The notes below the pieces were generated by a model. That model did not search any database and had not been told where the DNA came from. It saw only the letters and a list, made by a program, of their open reading frames with translations. The translations under genes and the position numbers were made by a program. From assembly GCF_000373645.1 (NCBI RefSeq), contig NZ_KB892035.1:218461-282460 (forward strand): 64,000 bases of DNA. The letters run 5' to 3'. This document shows, one piece after another, positions 41,942 through 51,396 of the stretch (its first letter is position 1; each line of letters begins with the position of its first letter). Origin of the DNA: Streptomyces sp. ATexAB-D23. Its GTDB lineage: Bacteria > Actinomycetota > Actinomycetes > Streptomycetales > Streptomycetaceae.

Positions 41942-43702
41942 ATGTTGTTCGAGGTATGGGCACCGGACGCGGGATCGGCCGGCCTGCGGCTGGCGGGCGA
42001 GCCGCTGCCGATGGAGCCCGATCCGGACCGGCCCGGCTGGTGGACCGCAGAGGCCGAGGCCTCGGACGGCGACCGGTACGGCTTCGTGCTGGACGGCGGA
42101 CCGGTACGCCCCGATCCCCGCTCGCGCCGCCAGCCGGACGGCCCTGACGGCGAGTCCGCGGTGGTCGACCACGACGCGTACACCTGGCGGTCCGACTGGG
42201 CGGGGCGCGGGCTGCCGGGCGCTGTCCTGTACGAGCTGCACATCGGCACGTACACCGACGAGGGCACCTTCGACGCGGCGGCGGCCCGGCTCGGGCACCT
42301 CGCGGAGCTGGGCATCACGCATATCTCGCTGATGCCGGTCTGCCCCTTCCCCGGGGTCCACGGCTGGGGGTACGAGGGGGTGTCGCTGTGGGCCGTCCAC
42401 GAACCGTACGGCGGCCCCGAGGGGCTGAAGCGCTTTGTCGACACGGCGCACGGTCTCGGGCTCGCCGTCGTCCTGGACGTGGTCCACAACCACCTGGGCC
42501 CGTCCGGCAACTACCTCCCGCTCTTCGGCCCGTACTTCACCGAGACGCACCACACGCCGTGGGGCGCCGCCGTCAACCTGGACGCGCCGGGCTCCGACGA
42601 GGTGCGTGCGTTCCTGCTGGGCAGCGCGCTGGCCTGGCTGCGGGACTACCGGCTGGACGGGCTGCGGCTCGACGCGGTGCACGCGCTGGCCGACACCCGG
42701 GCGCTGACGTTCCTGGAGGAGCTGTCCGCCGCCGCCGACGCGCTCTCGGCGGAGCTGGGCCGCCCGCTCCCGCTGATCGCCGAGTCCGACCTGTGCGACC
42801 CGCGCACCACGACGCCGCGCGAGGAGGGCGGACTCGGGCTGCACGCCCAGTGGAACGACGACTTCCACCACTGTCTGCACACCGCGCTGACCGGTGAGGC
42901 GCAGGGCTACTACGCGGACTTCGCGGAGGCCCCGCTGGCCGGTCTCGCCAAGACGATGACGAGCGCCTTCTTCCACAACGGCACGTACTCCAGCTTCCGC
43001 GGCCGTACGCACGGACGCCCCGTCGACCCCGGCCGCACCGCCGCGCACCGCTTCGTCGGGTACGCCCAGACCCACGACCAGATCGGCAACCGGGCCCTCG
43101 GCGACCGGCTCTCCGCGTCCCTCTCCCCCGGGCTGCTGGCCTGCGCGGCGGCCCTCGTGCTGACGGGACCCTTCACCCCGATGCTGTTCATGGGCGAGGA
43201 GTGGGGCGCCCGTACGCCGTGGCAGTTCTTCACCGACCACACGGACCCGGAGCTGGCCGAGGCGGTACGCACCGGCAGGCGGCGGGAGTTCGGGGCGCAC
43301 GGCTGGGCGCAGGAGGACATCCCGGACCCGCAGGACCCTGCCACCCGGGCCCGCTCCTGCCTGGACTGGGACGAGCCCCGCCGCGAGCCGCACGCCAGGC
43401 TGCTCGCCTGGTACCGCGAGCTGATCGCGCTGCGGCGCGCCCTGCCCGACCTCGGCGACCCGGATCTGGCGTCGGTGAGGACGGCGTACGACGACGGGGC
43501 GCGCCGGCTGGCGGTGCGCCGGGGCGATCTGCGGATCGCGGTCAACCTCGACGCGAAGCCGGCCGCGATCCCGCTGGGCAACGGACGCCACCGGGCCGGG
43601 CCCGGCCGGGTGCTGGCGGCGTGGCTGCCCGTGGACCCGCCGGGTCCGGACGGGATGCTGCACCTGCCGGCGGAGTCCTGTGTGGTGCTGGCCGACGGCT
43701 GA
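41942..43702 (+). CDS. treZ: Malto-oligosyltrehalose trehalohydrolase
   Basis: 586 residues from ATG 41942. Cleaves trehalose from the maltooligosyl trehalose made by TreY. The short N-terminal beta domain ('MLFEVWAPDAGSAGLRLAGEPLPME') and GH13 barrel are complete: Asp244 ('GLRLDAVHA'), Glu281 ('LIAESDL') and Asp379 ('THDQIGNRA'). 'YELHIGTYTDEGTFDAAAARL' and 'QWNDDFHH' are TreZ signatures. Open frames to 41864 lie upstream in phase but without homology. It is divergent from the beta-glucosidase gene across 175 bases that include ATCGA-AC-TCGAT (41849-41860). Confidence 0.95.
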   Translation: MLFEVWAPDAGSAGLRLAGEPLPMEPDPDRPGWWTAEAEASDGDRYGFVLDGGPVRPDPRSRRQPDGPDGESAVVDHDAYTWRSDWAGRGLPGAVLYELHIGTYTDEGTFDAAAARLGHLAELGITHISLMPVCPFPGVHGWGYEGVSLWAVHEPYGGPEGLKRFVDTAHGLGLAVVLDVVHNHLGPSGNYLPLFGPYFTETHHTPWGAAVNLDAPGSDEVRAFLLGSALAWLRDYRLDGLRLDAVHALADTRALTFLEELSAAADALSAELGRPLPLIAESDLCDPRTTTPREEGGLGLHAQWNDDFHHCLHTALTGEAQGYYADFAEAPLAGLAKTMTSAFFHNGTYSSFRGRTHGRPVDPGRTAAHRFVGYAQTHDQIGNRALGDRLSASLSPGLLACAAALVLTGPFTPMLFMGEEWGARTPWQFFTDHTDPELAEAVRTGRRREFGAHGWAQEDIPDPQDPATRARSCLDWDEPRREPHARLLAWYRELIALRRALPDLGDPDLASVRTAYDDGARRLAVRRGDLRIAVNLDAKPAAIPLGNGRHRAGPGRVLAAWLPVDPPGPDGMLHLPAESCVVLADG

Positions 43703-43708
43703 CCGGGG

Positions 43709-44839
43709 CTATTCCACGATGGCGAGTTCGCGGGCGGTGGCGTTCAGGCGGCGCCCGCCGTGCTCGGTGACGGTCACGATGTCCTCGATGCGGACGCCGA
43801 ACCGGCCCGGCAGATAGACGCCGGGCTCCACCGAGAAGCACATGCCGGGCACCAGCGGCTGCTCCTCGCCCTCGATCATGTACGGCGGTTCGTGCGTGGT
43901 GACACCGATGCCGTGGCCGGTGCGGTGGATGAAGCGTTCGCCGTAGCCGAATTCGGTGATGACGGCGCGGGCGGCCCGGTCGATCTCCTGGCAGGCGACG
44001 CCGGGGCGCACCGCCGCGCAGCCCGCCTGCTGCGCCTCGCGCACGATGTCGTGGACCCGCTGCTCCTCGGCGGTGGGCTCGCCGACGTGGACGGTACGGG
44101 AGGTGTCGGAGCCGTAGCCGTGTTTGAGTCCGCCGAAGTCCAGGACGACCATGTCGCCGCGTTCGATGGTGCGCTCGCCGGCCTCGTGGTGCGGGTTGGC
44201 GCCGTTGGGGCCGGAGCCGACCACGGTGAAGTCGACCTGGGAGTGCCCGTGCTCGGTGAGCAGCCGGGCCAGGTCGGCGGCGACCTCGGTCTCCCTGCGG
44301 CCGGAGAAGCGGACCTTCAGGATCTCCTCGTACGCGGCGTCGGCCGCGGCCCCGGCGGCGGCGATCCGCGCCAGTTCGTGGGCGTCCTTCACGGCGCGCA
44401 GCATCGGCAGCGCCTGGGTGAGGGAGGCGTAGGAGGTGTCGGGCAGGAGCTGCTGGAGGCCGAGCAGATGCATCGCCCAGGCGTTGTCGCTGATCCCGAA
44501 CCGGCCCCGGGCGTCGAGCAGCGAGGCGGTGACGGCGTACGGGTCCTTGCCGTCCGTCCAGTCCCGCAGGGTCATGGCGGGGGCGCCGACGGCCTTCGCC
44601 GCGTCCGGGGCCTCCAGCGTCGGCACGACGAGGACGGGGTCCTGGCCGGCCGCGAGGACGAGGAGGGTGAGGCGTTCGGTGTCCGCGGGCGGCGCATAGC
44701 CCGTCAGGTACACCATGTCGGGCCCCGGCGCGACCAGCACGCCCGCGAGCCCGGCCGCCGCGGCGCTCTCGGCGGCCCGTGCCATCCGGGACCGGTAGTC
44801 GTCGGCGGTGAACGGCACGGGCTGGTTCGGGCTGGGCAT
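43709..44839 (-). CDS. M24-family metallopeptidase (Xaa-Pro aminopeptidase-like)
   Basis: 376 residues from ATG 44839 with AGGAGG upstream. An N-terminal creatinase-like domain (about 15-140) precedes the pita-bread catalytic domain. The five metal ligands are visible: Asp in 'VVLDFGGLKHGYGSDTSR' (two), His in 'IHRTGHGIGVTTHE', Glu in 'CFSVEPGVYL' and Glu in 'GVRIEDIV'. It removes N-terminal residues next to proline, or cleaves a small C-N bond, in the cytoplasm. It converges on treZ with a six-base gap. Confidence 0.92.
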   Translation of the reverse strand: MPSPNQPVPFTADDYRSRMARAAESAAAAGLAGVLVAPGPDMVYLTGYAPPADTERLTLLVLAAGQDPVLVVPTLEAPDAAKAVGAPAMTLRDWTDGKDPYAVTASLLDARGRFGISDNAWAMHLLGLQQLLPDTSYASLTQALPMLRAVKDAHELARIAAAGAAADAAYEEILKVRFSGRRETEVAADLARLLTEHGHSQVDFTVVGSGPNGANPHHEAGERTIERGDMVVLDFGGLKHGYGSDTSRTVHVGEPTAEEQRVHDIVREAQQAGCAAVRPGVACQEIDRAARAVITEFGYGERFIHRTGHGIGVTTHEPPYMIEGEEQPLVPGMCFSVEPGVYLPGRFGVRIEDIVTVTEHGGRRLNATARELAIVE

Positions 44840-44878
44840 CCGGGGCCTCCTGACGGTGCGGAACGGCCCTCCCATCCT

Positions 44879-44900
44879 GCCCGCCCGGCGCCGGGCGGGC
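44879..44900 (-). terminator. Palindromic terminator of the small kinase gene
   Basis: A perfect 22-base palindrome that can fold as nine pairs of GCCCGCCCG with CGGGCGGGC around a GCGC loop. It is seven bases after the stop of the kinase gene (44907) and 40 before the M24 start, so the two genes on this strand are probably separate transcripts. Confidence 0.7.
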
Positions 44901-44906
44901 GAGGGG

Positions 44907-45539
44907 TCAGGGGCGCGGGCCGCCCGCGTCCCGCACGACGAGGTCGGCGCGGTCGCGGCCGGGGGCGACGAGGCGTGCGTTGGCCTCGTCGGACCGGGCC
45001 ACCCAGCGCTCGGCCTCGGCCCGCGGCTTCCCGTAGCACACATGCCGGTCGACCAGCCTGCGCACGCGCACCCCGTCGTCCGGTGCGAGGAACCACGCCT
45101 CGTCCAGCAGCCCGCGCACCGGGGCCCAGGCCCCTTCCCCGTGCAGCAGGTAGTTGCCCTCGGTGACGACGAGCGGGACGTCCGGCGGTACGGGGACCGC
45201 GCCCGCGACCGGCTCCTCCAGGGACCGGTCGAAGGCGGGGGCGTAGACGACGGTCCCGGGCTCGGGGGCCCGCAGCCGCCGCAGCAGGGCCACGTATCCG
45301 GCGGCGTCGAAGGTGTCGGGCGCGCCCTTGCGGCCGGCCCGGCCGAGGCGTTCCAGTTCGGACTGGGCGAGGTGGAAGCCGTCCATGGGGACGAGGACGG
45401 CGAGCGGCCCGAGCGCGTCGACGAGCCGCTTCGCCAGGGTGGACTTGCCGGCGCCCGGCGGGCCGGCGATGCCGAGGAGGCGGCGGTCCCCGGCGAGGGC
45501 GAGGCGGCGGGCGCGGGCGGTGAGGCCGGTGAGGTCCAT
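44907..45539 (-). CDS. Uridine kinase-like P-loop nucleoside/nucleotide kinase
   Basis: 210 residues from ATG 45539. The P-loop is GPPGAGKST near residue 26, followed by 'VLVPMDGFHLAQSELERLGRAGRKGAPDTFDAAGYVALLRRL', which is the pattern of the pantothenate/uridine kinase-like 'nucleoside/nucleotide kinase family' (also fructoselysine-type sugar kinases). 'VVTEGNYLLHG' is the Walker B-like strand and 'RHVCYGKPRAEAERWV' the lid. Substrate unknown; it lies beside a VOC gene. Confidence 0.85.
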   Translation of the reverse strand: MDLTGLTARARRLALAGDRRLLGIAGPPGAGKSTLAKRLVDALGPLAVLVPMDGFHLAQSELERLGRAGRKGAPDTFDAAGYVALLRRLRAPEPGTVVYAPAFDRSLEEPVAGAVPVPPDVPLVVTEGNYLLHGEGAWAPVRGLLDEAWFLAPDDGVRVRRLVDRHVCYGKPRAEAERWVARSDEANARLVAPGRDRADLVVRDAGGPRP

Positions 45540-45626
45540 GCCGGATAGTGTCCCGTCACGGGCCCGGTGACCCCGCGCTCTCCCCGCTCCCGCTACCCCT
45601 CCCCCTCTCCCTCCGTGAGGAATCCC

Positions 45627-46013
45627 ATGTCCCATATCGCCCTGGTCACCCTGGTCGTCCGCGACTACGACGAGGCGCTCGCCTTCTACACCGGCGCCCT
45701 CGGCTTCGAGCTGGTGGAGGACACCGACCGGGGCGACGGCTCCCGCTGGGTCGTGGTGCGGCCCCGTGGCACCGAGGGCACGGGGCTGCTGCTGGCCAGG
45801 GCCAAGGACGAGCGGCAGACGGCCAGTGTCGGGGCACAGACCGGCGGGCGGGTCGGTTTCTTCCTGCACACCGGGGACTTCGCCGGCGACCACGCGCGCA
45901 TGCCGGCGGCCGGGGTCCGCTTCCTGGAGGAGCCCCGGCACGAGGTCTACGGCTCGGTCGCGGTCTTCGAGGACCTCTACGGCAATCGCTGGGACCTGCT
46001 CCAGCCCGCGTGA
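45627..46013 (+). CDS. VOC-family (glyoxalase-like) protein
   Basis: 128 residues from ATG 45627 with GTGAGGAATCC upstream. 'ALVTLVVRDYDEALAFYTGALGFELVEDTDRGDGSRWVVVRPRG' is the classic first half of a VOC domain; the second half ends 'GSVAVFEDLYGNRWDLLQP'. Expected metal ligands include His in 'GFFLHTGDF' and Asp/Asn near 'DLYGN', and a terminal Glu is missing. Related to antibiotic-binding and glyoxalase proteins, but the substrate cannot be stated. Confidence 0.88.
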   Translation: MSHIALVTLVVRDYDEALAFYTGALGFELVEDTDRGDGSRWVVVRPRGTEGTGLLLARAKDERQTASVGAQTGGRVGFFLHTGDFAGDHARMPAAGVRFLEEPRHEVYGSVAVFEDLYGNRWDLLQPA

Positions 46014-46047
46014 GGACGACTGGCCGTCCCCTGCCCGGTCCGCCCGG

Positions 46048-46707
46048 TCAGCGCGGGCCGTTGCCCTCCAGATAGGCCAGGACCGCGAGGACCCTGCGGT
46101 GGACCGAGCCGTCGTCCGCTTCGAGGCCGAGCTTGGCGAAGATGGAGCCGATGTGCTTGCTCACCGCCCGTTCGGTGACGACGAGTTCGGCGGCGATCGT
46201 GCCGTTGGCCTTGCCCTGGGCCATCAGTTCCAGCACCTCCCGCTCGCGCGGAGTGAGGCTCAGCAGGGGCTTCGCGGACGCCTTGCGGGTGAGGAGCTGG
46301 CTGACCACCTCGGGGTCGAGCGCGGTGCCGCCGCCCGCCACCCGGTCCAGCGCCTGGAGGAACTGGTCGACCCGGCCCACCCGGTCCTTGAGCAGGTAGC
46401 CGATGCCCTGCGCGCCCCGGGCCAGCAGCTCGGCGGCGTACGTCTCCTCGACGTACTGGGACAGGACGAGGATCGGCAGCTCCGGCATCTCCTCGCGGGC
46501 GGCGATCGCGGCGCGCAGCCCCTCGTCGCGGAAGGTCGGCGGCAGCCGTACGTCCAGGACGGCGGCGTCCGGGCGGTGCTCCAGCAGGGCGGGCAGCACC
46601 TCGGGGCCGGCCGCCGCGTCGGCCACCACCTCGTGGCCCGAGCTGGTGAGCAGCAGGATCAGGCCCTCCCGCAACAGGGCGTTGTCCTCGGCGATCACGA
46701 TCCGCAC
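46048..46707 (-). CDS. NarL/LuxR-type response regulator
   Basis: 219 residues from GTG 46707. The receiver domain begins 'VRIVIAEDNALLREGLILLL' with the acidic pocket Glu-Asp, the phospho-acceptor Asp in 'DAAVLDVRLPPTFRDEGL', and the Lys in 'GIGYLLKDRVGRVDQF'. The C-terminal LuxR helix-turn-helix is 'LTPREREVLELMAQGKANGTIAAELVVTERAVSKHIGSIFAKLGL'. It overlaps the kinase gene by 13 bases, so the pair is co-translated. A MacB-type exporter gene set divergent from them is the likely target. Confidence 0.93.
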   Translation of the reverse strand: MRIVIAEDNALLREGLILLLTSSGHEVVADAAAGPEVLPALLEHRPDAAVLDVRLPPTFRDEGLRAAIAAREEMPELPILVLSQYVEETYAAELLARGAQGIGYLLKDRVGRVDQFLQALDRVAGGGTALDPEVVSQLLTRKASAKPLLSLTPREREVLELMAQGKANGTIAAELVVTERAVSKHIGSIFAKLGLEADDGSVHRRVLAVLAYLEGNGPR

Positions 46708-47927
46708 GGCAGCTCCACCTCGATGTCCGTCGGCCCCCCGAGGGGGCTGCTGATGCGGGTGGTGCCGTCCAGGGCGGCGATACGCCGCCTGATCCCGACC
46801 AGCCCGCTGCCGCCGCGTTCGTCCGCGCCGCCGTGCCCATCGTCGCCGATGGCCACGAGCAGGGTGCCGGGGGCCCGGTCGATGCGGACGCTCGCGGCCG
46901 TCGCGCCGCTGTGCTTGCCGATGTTGGTGAGCGCCTCGGCGACCACGAAGTAGGCGGCCGCCTCGACGGCGGCCGGCAGCCGGCGCCCGTCGTCGACCGC
47001 GTCGAGTTCCGCGGTGACGGGGACGGCGCAGTCCGCGGCCAGCGCCCGCACCGCGCCGGCCAGTCCGCGGTCGGTGAGGACCGGCGGGTGGATGCCCCGC
47101 ACCACGTGCCGCAGCTCGGCGAGCGCGGCGTCGACGCCGTCCTGGGCCTCGTCCAGGCGCTGCCGGGCGGCGGCCGGGTCCTGGTCCAGCAGCCGCTTGG
47201 CCAGGCCGATGCGCATCGACAGGGCGACGATGCGGGCCTGCGCGCCGTCGTGCAGGTCGCGTTCGATCCGGCGCAGCTCGGCGCCGTGCGCCTCGACGGC
47301 GCCGGCCCGGCTCTCGGTCAGCTGGGCCACCCGTTCGGCGAGTTCGGCGGCGGGCGGTGCCTTGAGCAGGGAGCTCGTCCACTCCGCCGAGAGCCGGGCG
47401 AGCACCGGATGCCAGCGCAGGACCAGGCCGTGCCGCTCGGGCAGCGGCGTGCCGTACTCGTCGGCGGCCCGCCGGTCCAGCAGCTGCGTCACCGGCAGCA
47501 CGATCCCGTCCACCAGCAGCCCGACCGGCCACAGCACCATCGTGACGTAGCCGACGGCGTTGCCCGCGACCGCCTGCACCGGCAGCCACAGGGCCTCGCG
47601 GCGGGCGACGGGATCAAAGAGCACCAGCCGGACCCGCTGCCCGAGCTCCCCCCTGTCGTACGGCAGTTGCGGCATCGGCCGGAACGGGACGCCGAGGAGG
47701 GCCGCCGCCCTGCGCCGCTCGAACTCGGCGAACCGGTGCAGCGCCTTCGCCGCCTCGGGCAGCGCCGGCAGCCCGATGACCACGACGGCGAACAGCAGCG
47801 CCGCCACCACCAGGAAGGCGGCCACATAGGCCAGCAGCGCGACCGGGATACCGATGAGGAGGTACTGCGAGGCGTGCCAGGAGCGGCGGATCGCGGTCGT
47901 CAGCGGGGCGGGTGCGGCGGTGCTCAT
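46695..47927 (-). CDS. NarL-group sensor histidine kinase
   Basis: 410 residues from ATG 47927. The N-terminal half has about four transmembrane segments (near residues 20-45 and 50-65, and 135-175), typical of small sensors without an extracytoplasmic domain. HisKA_3 is 'ELRRIERDLHDGAQARIVALSMRIGLAKRLL', with the phospho-His in RDLHDGAQ, followed by the ATPase domain with 'ALTNIGKHSGATAA' and 'VAIGDDGHGGADERGGSGLVGIRRRI'. This architecture often detects membrane stress from peptides. It is divergent from the ABC exporter genes. Confidence 0.93.
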   Translation of the reverse strand: MSTAAPAPLTTAIRRSWHASQYLLIGIPVALLAYVAAFLVVAALLFAVVVIGLPALPEAAKALHRFAEFERRRAAALLGVPFRPMPQLPYDRGELGQRVRLVLFDPVARREALWLPVQAVAGNAVGYVTMVLWPVGLLVDGIVLPVTQLLDRRAADEYGTPLPERHGLVLRWHPVLARLSAEWTSSLLKAPPAAELAERVAQLTESRAGAVEAHGAELRRIERDLHDGAQARIVALSMRIGLAKRLLDQDPAAARQRLDEAQDGVDAALAELRHVVRGIHPPVLTDRGLAGAVRALAADCAVPVTAELDAVDDGRRLPAAVEAAAYFVVAEALTNIGKHSGATAASVRIDRAPGTLLVAIGDDGHGGADERGGSGLVGIRRRIAALDGTTRISSPLGGPTDIEVELPCGS

Positions 47928-48098
47928 GCCGCACCACGTTACGGGGGCGGGCCCGTCCCCGGAGTGCGGCCGGCACCCCGGGCCGTGGTGGAGCAGGCTG
48001 TACCCCCGCCCGGGAGCGCGCACCCTCCCCCGGCCGCCTCGCCGCTCCTACCGTTTATGCAGGTCAGGCGGTACGGGAAAACGAGCGAGGGGTTCACG

Positions 48099-48809
48099 GT
48101 GGAGACAACCACGACGGTGCGCGCGGCGGCGCTGGAGCTGGAGGCGGTGAGCCGGCACCACGGGCGGCGCGGCAGCGGCCGGGAGACCGTCGCCCTGGAC
48201 GCGGTGAGCTGTGCGGTGCCGGAGGGGAGCTTCACCGCGGTCGTCGGGCCCTCCGGATCGGGCAAGAGCACCTTCCTCCAGTGCGCGGCGGGCCTGGACC
48301 GGCCGACGTCGGGGACGGTACGGATCGCCGGGACCGACCTCGGCCGGCTCTCCGAGGCGGCGCTGACCCGCCTGCGGCGGGACCGGATCGGGTTCGTCTT
48401 CCAGTCCCACGCGCTGAACCTGGTGCCCTCGCTGAGCATCGTGGAGAACGTCGTACTGCCGCTCGTCCTGGCCGGCGCCGACCCGCAGGGCGCGGGCGTG
48501 CTGGACCGGGGGCGGCGGCTGCTGGACCGGGTGGGTCTGGCCGGCCGGGGCGACGGCCGGCCCGGCACCCTGTCCGGCGGCCAGCAGCAACGGGTCGCGG
48601 TCGCACGGGCGCTGGTCAACCACCCCGATGTGCTCTTCGCGGACGAGCCGACGGCCTCCCTCGACCCGGAGTCGGCGGCGCTGGTGCTCGGCCTGCTGCG
48701 GGACGCGGTACGGCTGGACGGCCGTACGGTCGTGATGGTCACCCATGACCCGGTGGCGGCGAGCTGGGCGGACACCGTGCTGACCATGGACGGGGGCCGG
48801 CTGCGATGA
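48099..48809 (+). CDS. MacB-like ABC exporter ATP-binding protein
   Basis: 236 residues from GTG 48099, with GCGAGGGG seven bases upstream; an ATG at 48057 would add 14 residues and has no such site. Walker A is GPSGSGKST, the signature is LSGGQQQR and Walker B is 'VLFADEPTASLDP', with 'QSHALNLVPSLSIVENVVLPL' in the Q-loop. This is the LolD/MacB/BceA class of ATPases that work with FtsX-type permeases. It overlaps the permease gene by ATGA. Divergent from a two-component system, a layout usual for antimicrobial-peptide detoxification. Confidence 0.9.
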   Translation: METTTTVRAAALELEAVSRHHGRRGSGRETVALDAVSCAVPEGSFTAVVGPSGSGKSTFLQCAAGLDRPTSGTVRIAGTDLGRLSEAALTRLRRDRIGFVFQSHALNLVPSLSIVENVVLPLVLAGADPQGAGVLDRGRRLLDRVGLAGRGDGRPGTLSGGQQQRVAVARALVNHPDVLFADEPTASLDPESAALVLGLLRDAVRLDGRTVVMVTHDPVAASWADTVLTMDGGRLR

Positions 48810-51382
48810 CTTCCACCACAAGCGGGACGGTCCTGCGGGCCGGGAGCCGGCGCGCCTCGGCGTTCCTGGCCCGCCGCTCGCTCACGGCCCACCGCCGCGC
48901 CTGGACCGCGGTGTTCGCGGCGGCGGCGGCCGCGGCGGCGCTGCTCGGCGCCTTCGCCCTGGTGCTCGGCTCGCTGCTGCTGGCGAAGCCCCCGGTGGAG
49001 CGCTATACCGGGGCCGACGCGGTCGTGGTGGCCGATCAGCGGGTCACGTACACGGCGAAGCCCTGGGGCAGTGAGCCGCAGACGGCCACCGCCCATCTGC
49101 CGGAACGGGTCAGGCTGGACCGCTCCGTGGTCGCGCGGGCGGCAGCGGCGGACGGCGTGGCGCTGGCCGTCGCGGACGACTCCGTCCCGGTGACCGTGGG
49201 CGAGGGGGCGCCGGCGGTGGGCCGCTCGTGGCCGTCCGCGGTGCTCACCGCGTACGAACTGTCCGAGGGGCGCGCGCCGAGGTCCGCGTCCGAGGTGGTC
49301 GTGGACGCGGCGCTGGCGGAGGCGGGCGGGCACATCACGCTGCAAGTGGGCGGCGCCGCTCAGCAGTACACCGTCAGCGGGGTGGCGGCCACCGGCCACC
49401 GGGGCGGCGCGCCCGCCGTGTTCTTCACCGAGGCACGGCTCACCGCGCTGGCCGGCCACCCCGGCACGGTGGACGCCATCGGTGTCATGGCCGAACCGGG
49501 CGTTTCCGCCGACGCGCTGCGGGCGTCGGTGGGCGAGGCCGTGGCGGGGCAGGCCGGAGGTGAGCGTGGTCCGCGCGTGCTGACGGGTGCCGAGCGCGGC
49601 GAGGCGGAGCACGTCGACGCGCTCGGCGGACGCGGTGATCTGCTGGCGATGCTGGCTTCGATCGCCGGGACGGTGGTCATGGTGGCCCTGCTGGTGATCG
49701 CCACCACGGTCTCCCAGGCCGTCCACCAGCGTTCCGGCGAACTGGCTCTGCTGCGGGCGGTCGGGGCGACGCCCCGGCAGCTCAGGTCGGCGGTCGGCCA
49801 GGAGGCGGGCCGGGTAGCGGACGTCGCCGCGGTGCTGGGCGCGGTCGGGTCGGTGCCTCTGGGGCTGCTGATGCGGTCGCTGCTGACCACCGGCCCGCTG
49901 CCGCTGCCCGTCCCGGTGTGGCTCCCGGTCGCGGCGGGCGTCGCGGGTGCGCTGGTCGTGGCACTGGCCGCCCGGCCGGTGGCGCTGCTCGCGGCGCGGA
50001 CGGTGACCCGGACGCGGCCCGCGGTCGCCATGAGCGCGGCGCGGGCGCCGGAGCCGGGCGAGCCGGGGCGGCTGCGCACGGGCGCGGGTGTGCTGCTGGC
50101 GGTCGCGGGGCTGGGTTCGGCCGGGACGGCGGCCACGCAGAGCGGTCAGGCGGCGGCGCTCGCGGCGTCGGGGGCGGCGACATCGCTGATCATCGCGGTG
50201 GCGCTGCTCGGTCCGTGGATCGCGCGGGTGTCGATGCGGGTCCTCGGCGCACCGGTCCGGCGGGCGGGCGGGGTCTCCGGATTCCTGGCCGCCCGGTCCG
50301 CCGCCGCGCACAACCGCCGGCTGGGTGCGGCGCTCACCCCGATCGTGCTGGTCGTCGCGTTCGTGTGCGTCCAGCTGGCGGCCGGGACGACGCTGGAGCG
50401 GGCCGCCGGCCGGCAGGCGACCGACGCGGTGCGGGCGGACCTGGTGGTGACGGGCCCCGCGTCGGGCATCCCGGGGGGCGCGGCCGAGGCCGTGCGCCGG
50501 GCGCCCGGGGTGGCGGCCGCGACGGGCCTGCTGCGGTCGGCCGTCGTCCTCGCCCACCGCGAGGCCGGCGATCCGGCGCTGGACCGCTTCCCGGTGCTGG
50601 GCGTCACGGCGCACCAGCTGTCCGGCACGCTCGACGCCCGGATCACCGCGGGCGATCCGGCCGCGCTCACCGGCCCGGACACGGTCGCCGTCGGCGAGGA
50701 CCGGGCCGACGACCTGGGCGTCGGTGTCGGGGACACGGTGGAGCTGCGTCTCGGTGACGGTACGCGGGTGCGGCCCAAGGTGGTGGCGCTCTATGAACGG
50801 TCCCTGGGGCTCGGTGAGTTCATGCTGCCCCGCGAGGCACTTGCCGGCCACGTCTCGGCTGCCCGCGACCAGCAGATCCTGGTGCGCTCGGCGGATGACC
50901 GGGACGCCACGTCCGCCGTACGGCGTGCGCTGGCCCCGTACAAGGGACTCGATGTCCGGCCTGCGACGGCGGACGACGTGCGGATCAGCCCGTCGTCCTC
51001 GGACCAGGACGACGCCCTGATCGTCATCGGCGTCGGCGTGATCGGCGGCTTCGCGCTGCTCGCCGTGGTCAGCACCCTCGCCCTGATCTCGGCCGGCCGC
51101 CGCCCGGAGTTCCGCCTGCTGCGGCTGGTCGGCACGGGGCGCGGTCAGCTGCTTGGGATGCGGGTGCTGGAGACGGGCCTGGTGACGGTGGCCGGTCTGG
51201 CCATCGGAACGGTGGTCGCGGCGATCCCCCTGCTGGCGTTCGCGCTCCCGGCGACGGGCGGCCTGCCGTACCTGCCTCCGGTGCGGTACGGGGTGCTGGC
51301 GGCGGCCGTGACGGCGGCGGCTGCTGTGGGCACGCTGTTCCCGGGGGTGCGGGGTGGCCGGCCGGGCCCGCCCCTCCGGTGA
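48806..51382 (+). CDS. FtsX-type ABC exporter permease
   Basis: 858 residues from ATG 48806. It has two FtsX units, each with a periplasmic domain and helical bundle: a first N-terminal helix at about 35-60, a large extracytoplasmic loop, helices near 285-310, 340-360 and 370-395, then a second unit from about 440 with helices near 505-525 and the last three at about 735-835 ('ALIVIGVGVIGGFALLAVVSTLALISAG'). The total of about ten helices is the usual number for the BceB/MacB-like exporters of Streptomyces. Cargo unknown; the linked kinase and regulator suggest induction by a membrane-active compound. Confidence 0.9.
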   Translation: MTSTTSGTVLRAGSRRASAFLARRSLTAHRRAWTAVFAAAAAAAALLGAFALVLGSLLLAKPPVERYTGADAVVVADQRVTYTAKPWGSEPQTATAHLPERVRLDRSVVARAAAADGVALAVADDSVPVTVGEGAPAVGRSWPSAVLTAYELSEGRAPRSASEVVVDAALAEAGGHITLQVGGAAQQYTVSGVAATGHRGGAPAVFFTEARLTALAGHPGTVDAIGVMAEPGVSADALRASVGEAVAGQAGGERGPRVLTGAERGEAEHVDALGGRGDLLAMLASIAGTVVMVALLVIATTVSQAVHQRSGELALLRAVGATPRQLRSAVGQEAGRVADVAAVLGAVGSVPLGLLMRSLLTTGPLPLPVPVWLPVAAGVAGALVVALAARPVALLAARTVTRTRPAVAMSAARAPEPGEPGRLRTGAGVLLAVAGLGSAGTAATQSGQAAALAASGAATSLIIAVALLGPWIARVSMRVLGAPVRRAGGVSGFLAARSAAAHNRRLGAALTPIVLVVAFVCVQLAAGTTLERAAGRQATDAVRADLVVTGPASGIPGGAAEAVRRAPGVAAATGLLRSAVVLAHREAGDPALDRFPVLGVTAHQLSGTLDARITAGDPAALTGPDTVAVGEDRADDLGVGVGDTVELRLGDGTRVRPKVVALYERSLGLGEFMLPREALAGHVSAARDQQILVRSADDRDATSAVRRALAPYKGLDVRPATADDVRISPSSSDQDDALIVIGVGVIGGFALLAVVSTLALISAGRRPEFRLLRLVGTGRGQLLGMRVLETGLVTVAGLAIGTVVAAIPLLAFALPATGGLPYLPPVRYGVLAAAVTAAAAVGTLFPGVRGGRPGPPLR

Positions 51383-51396
51383 AACGCCGGGGCCTC

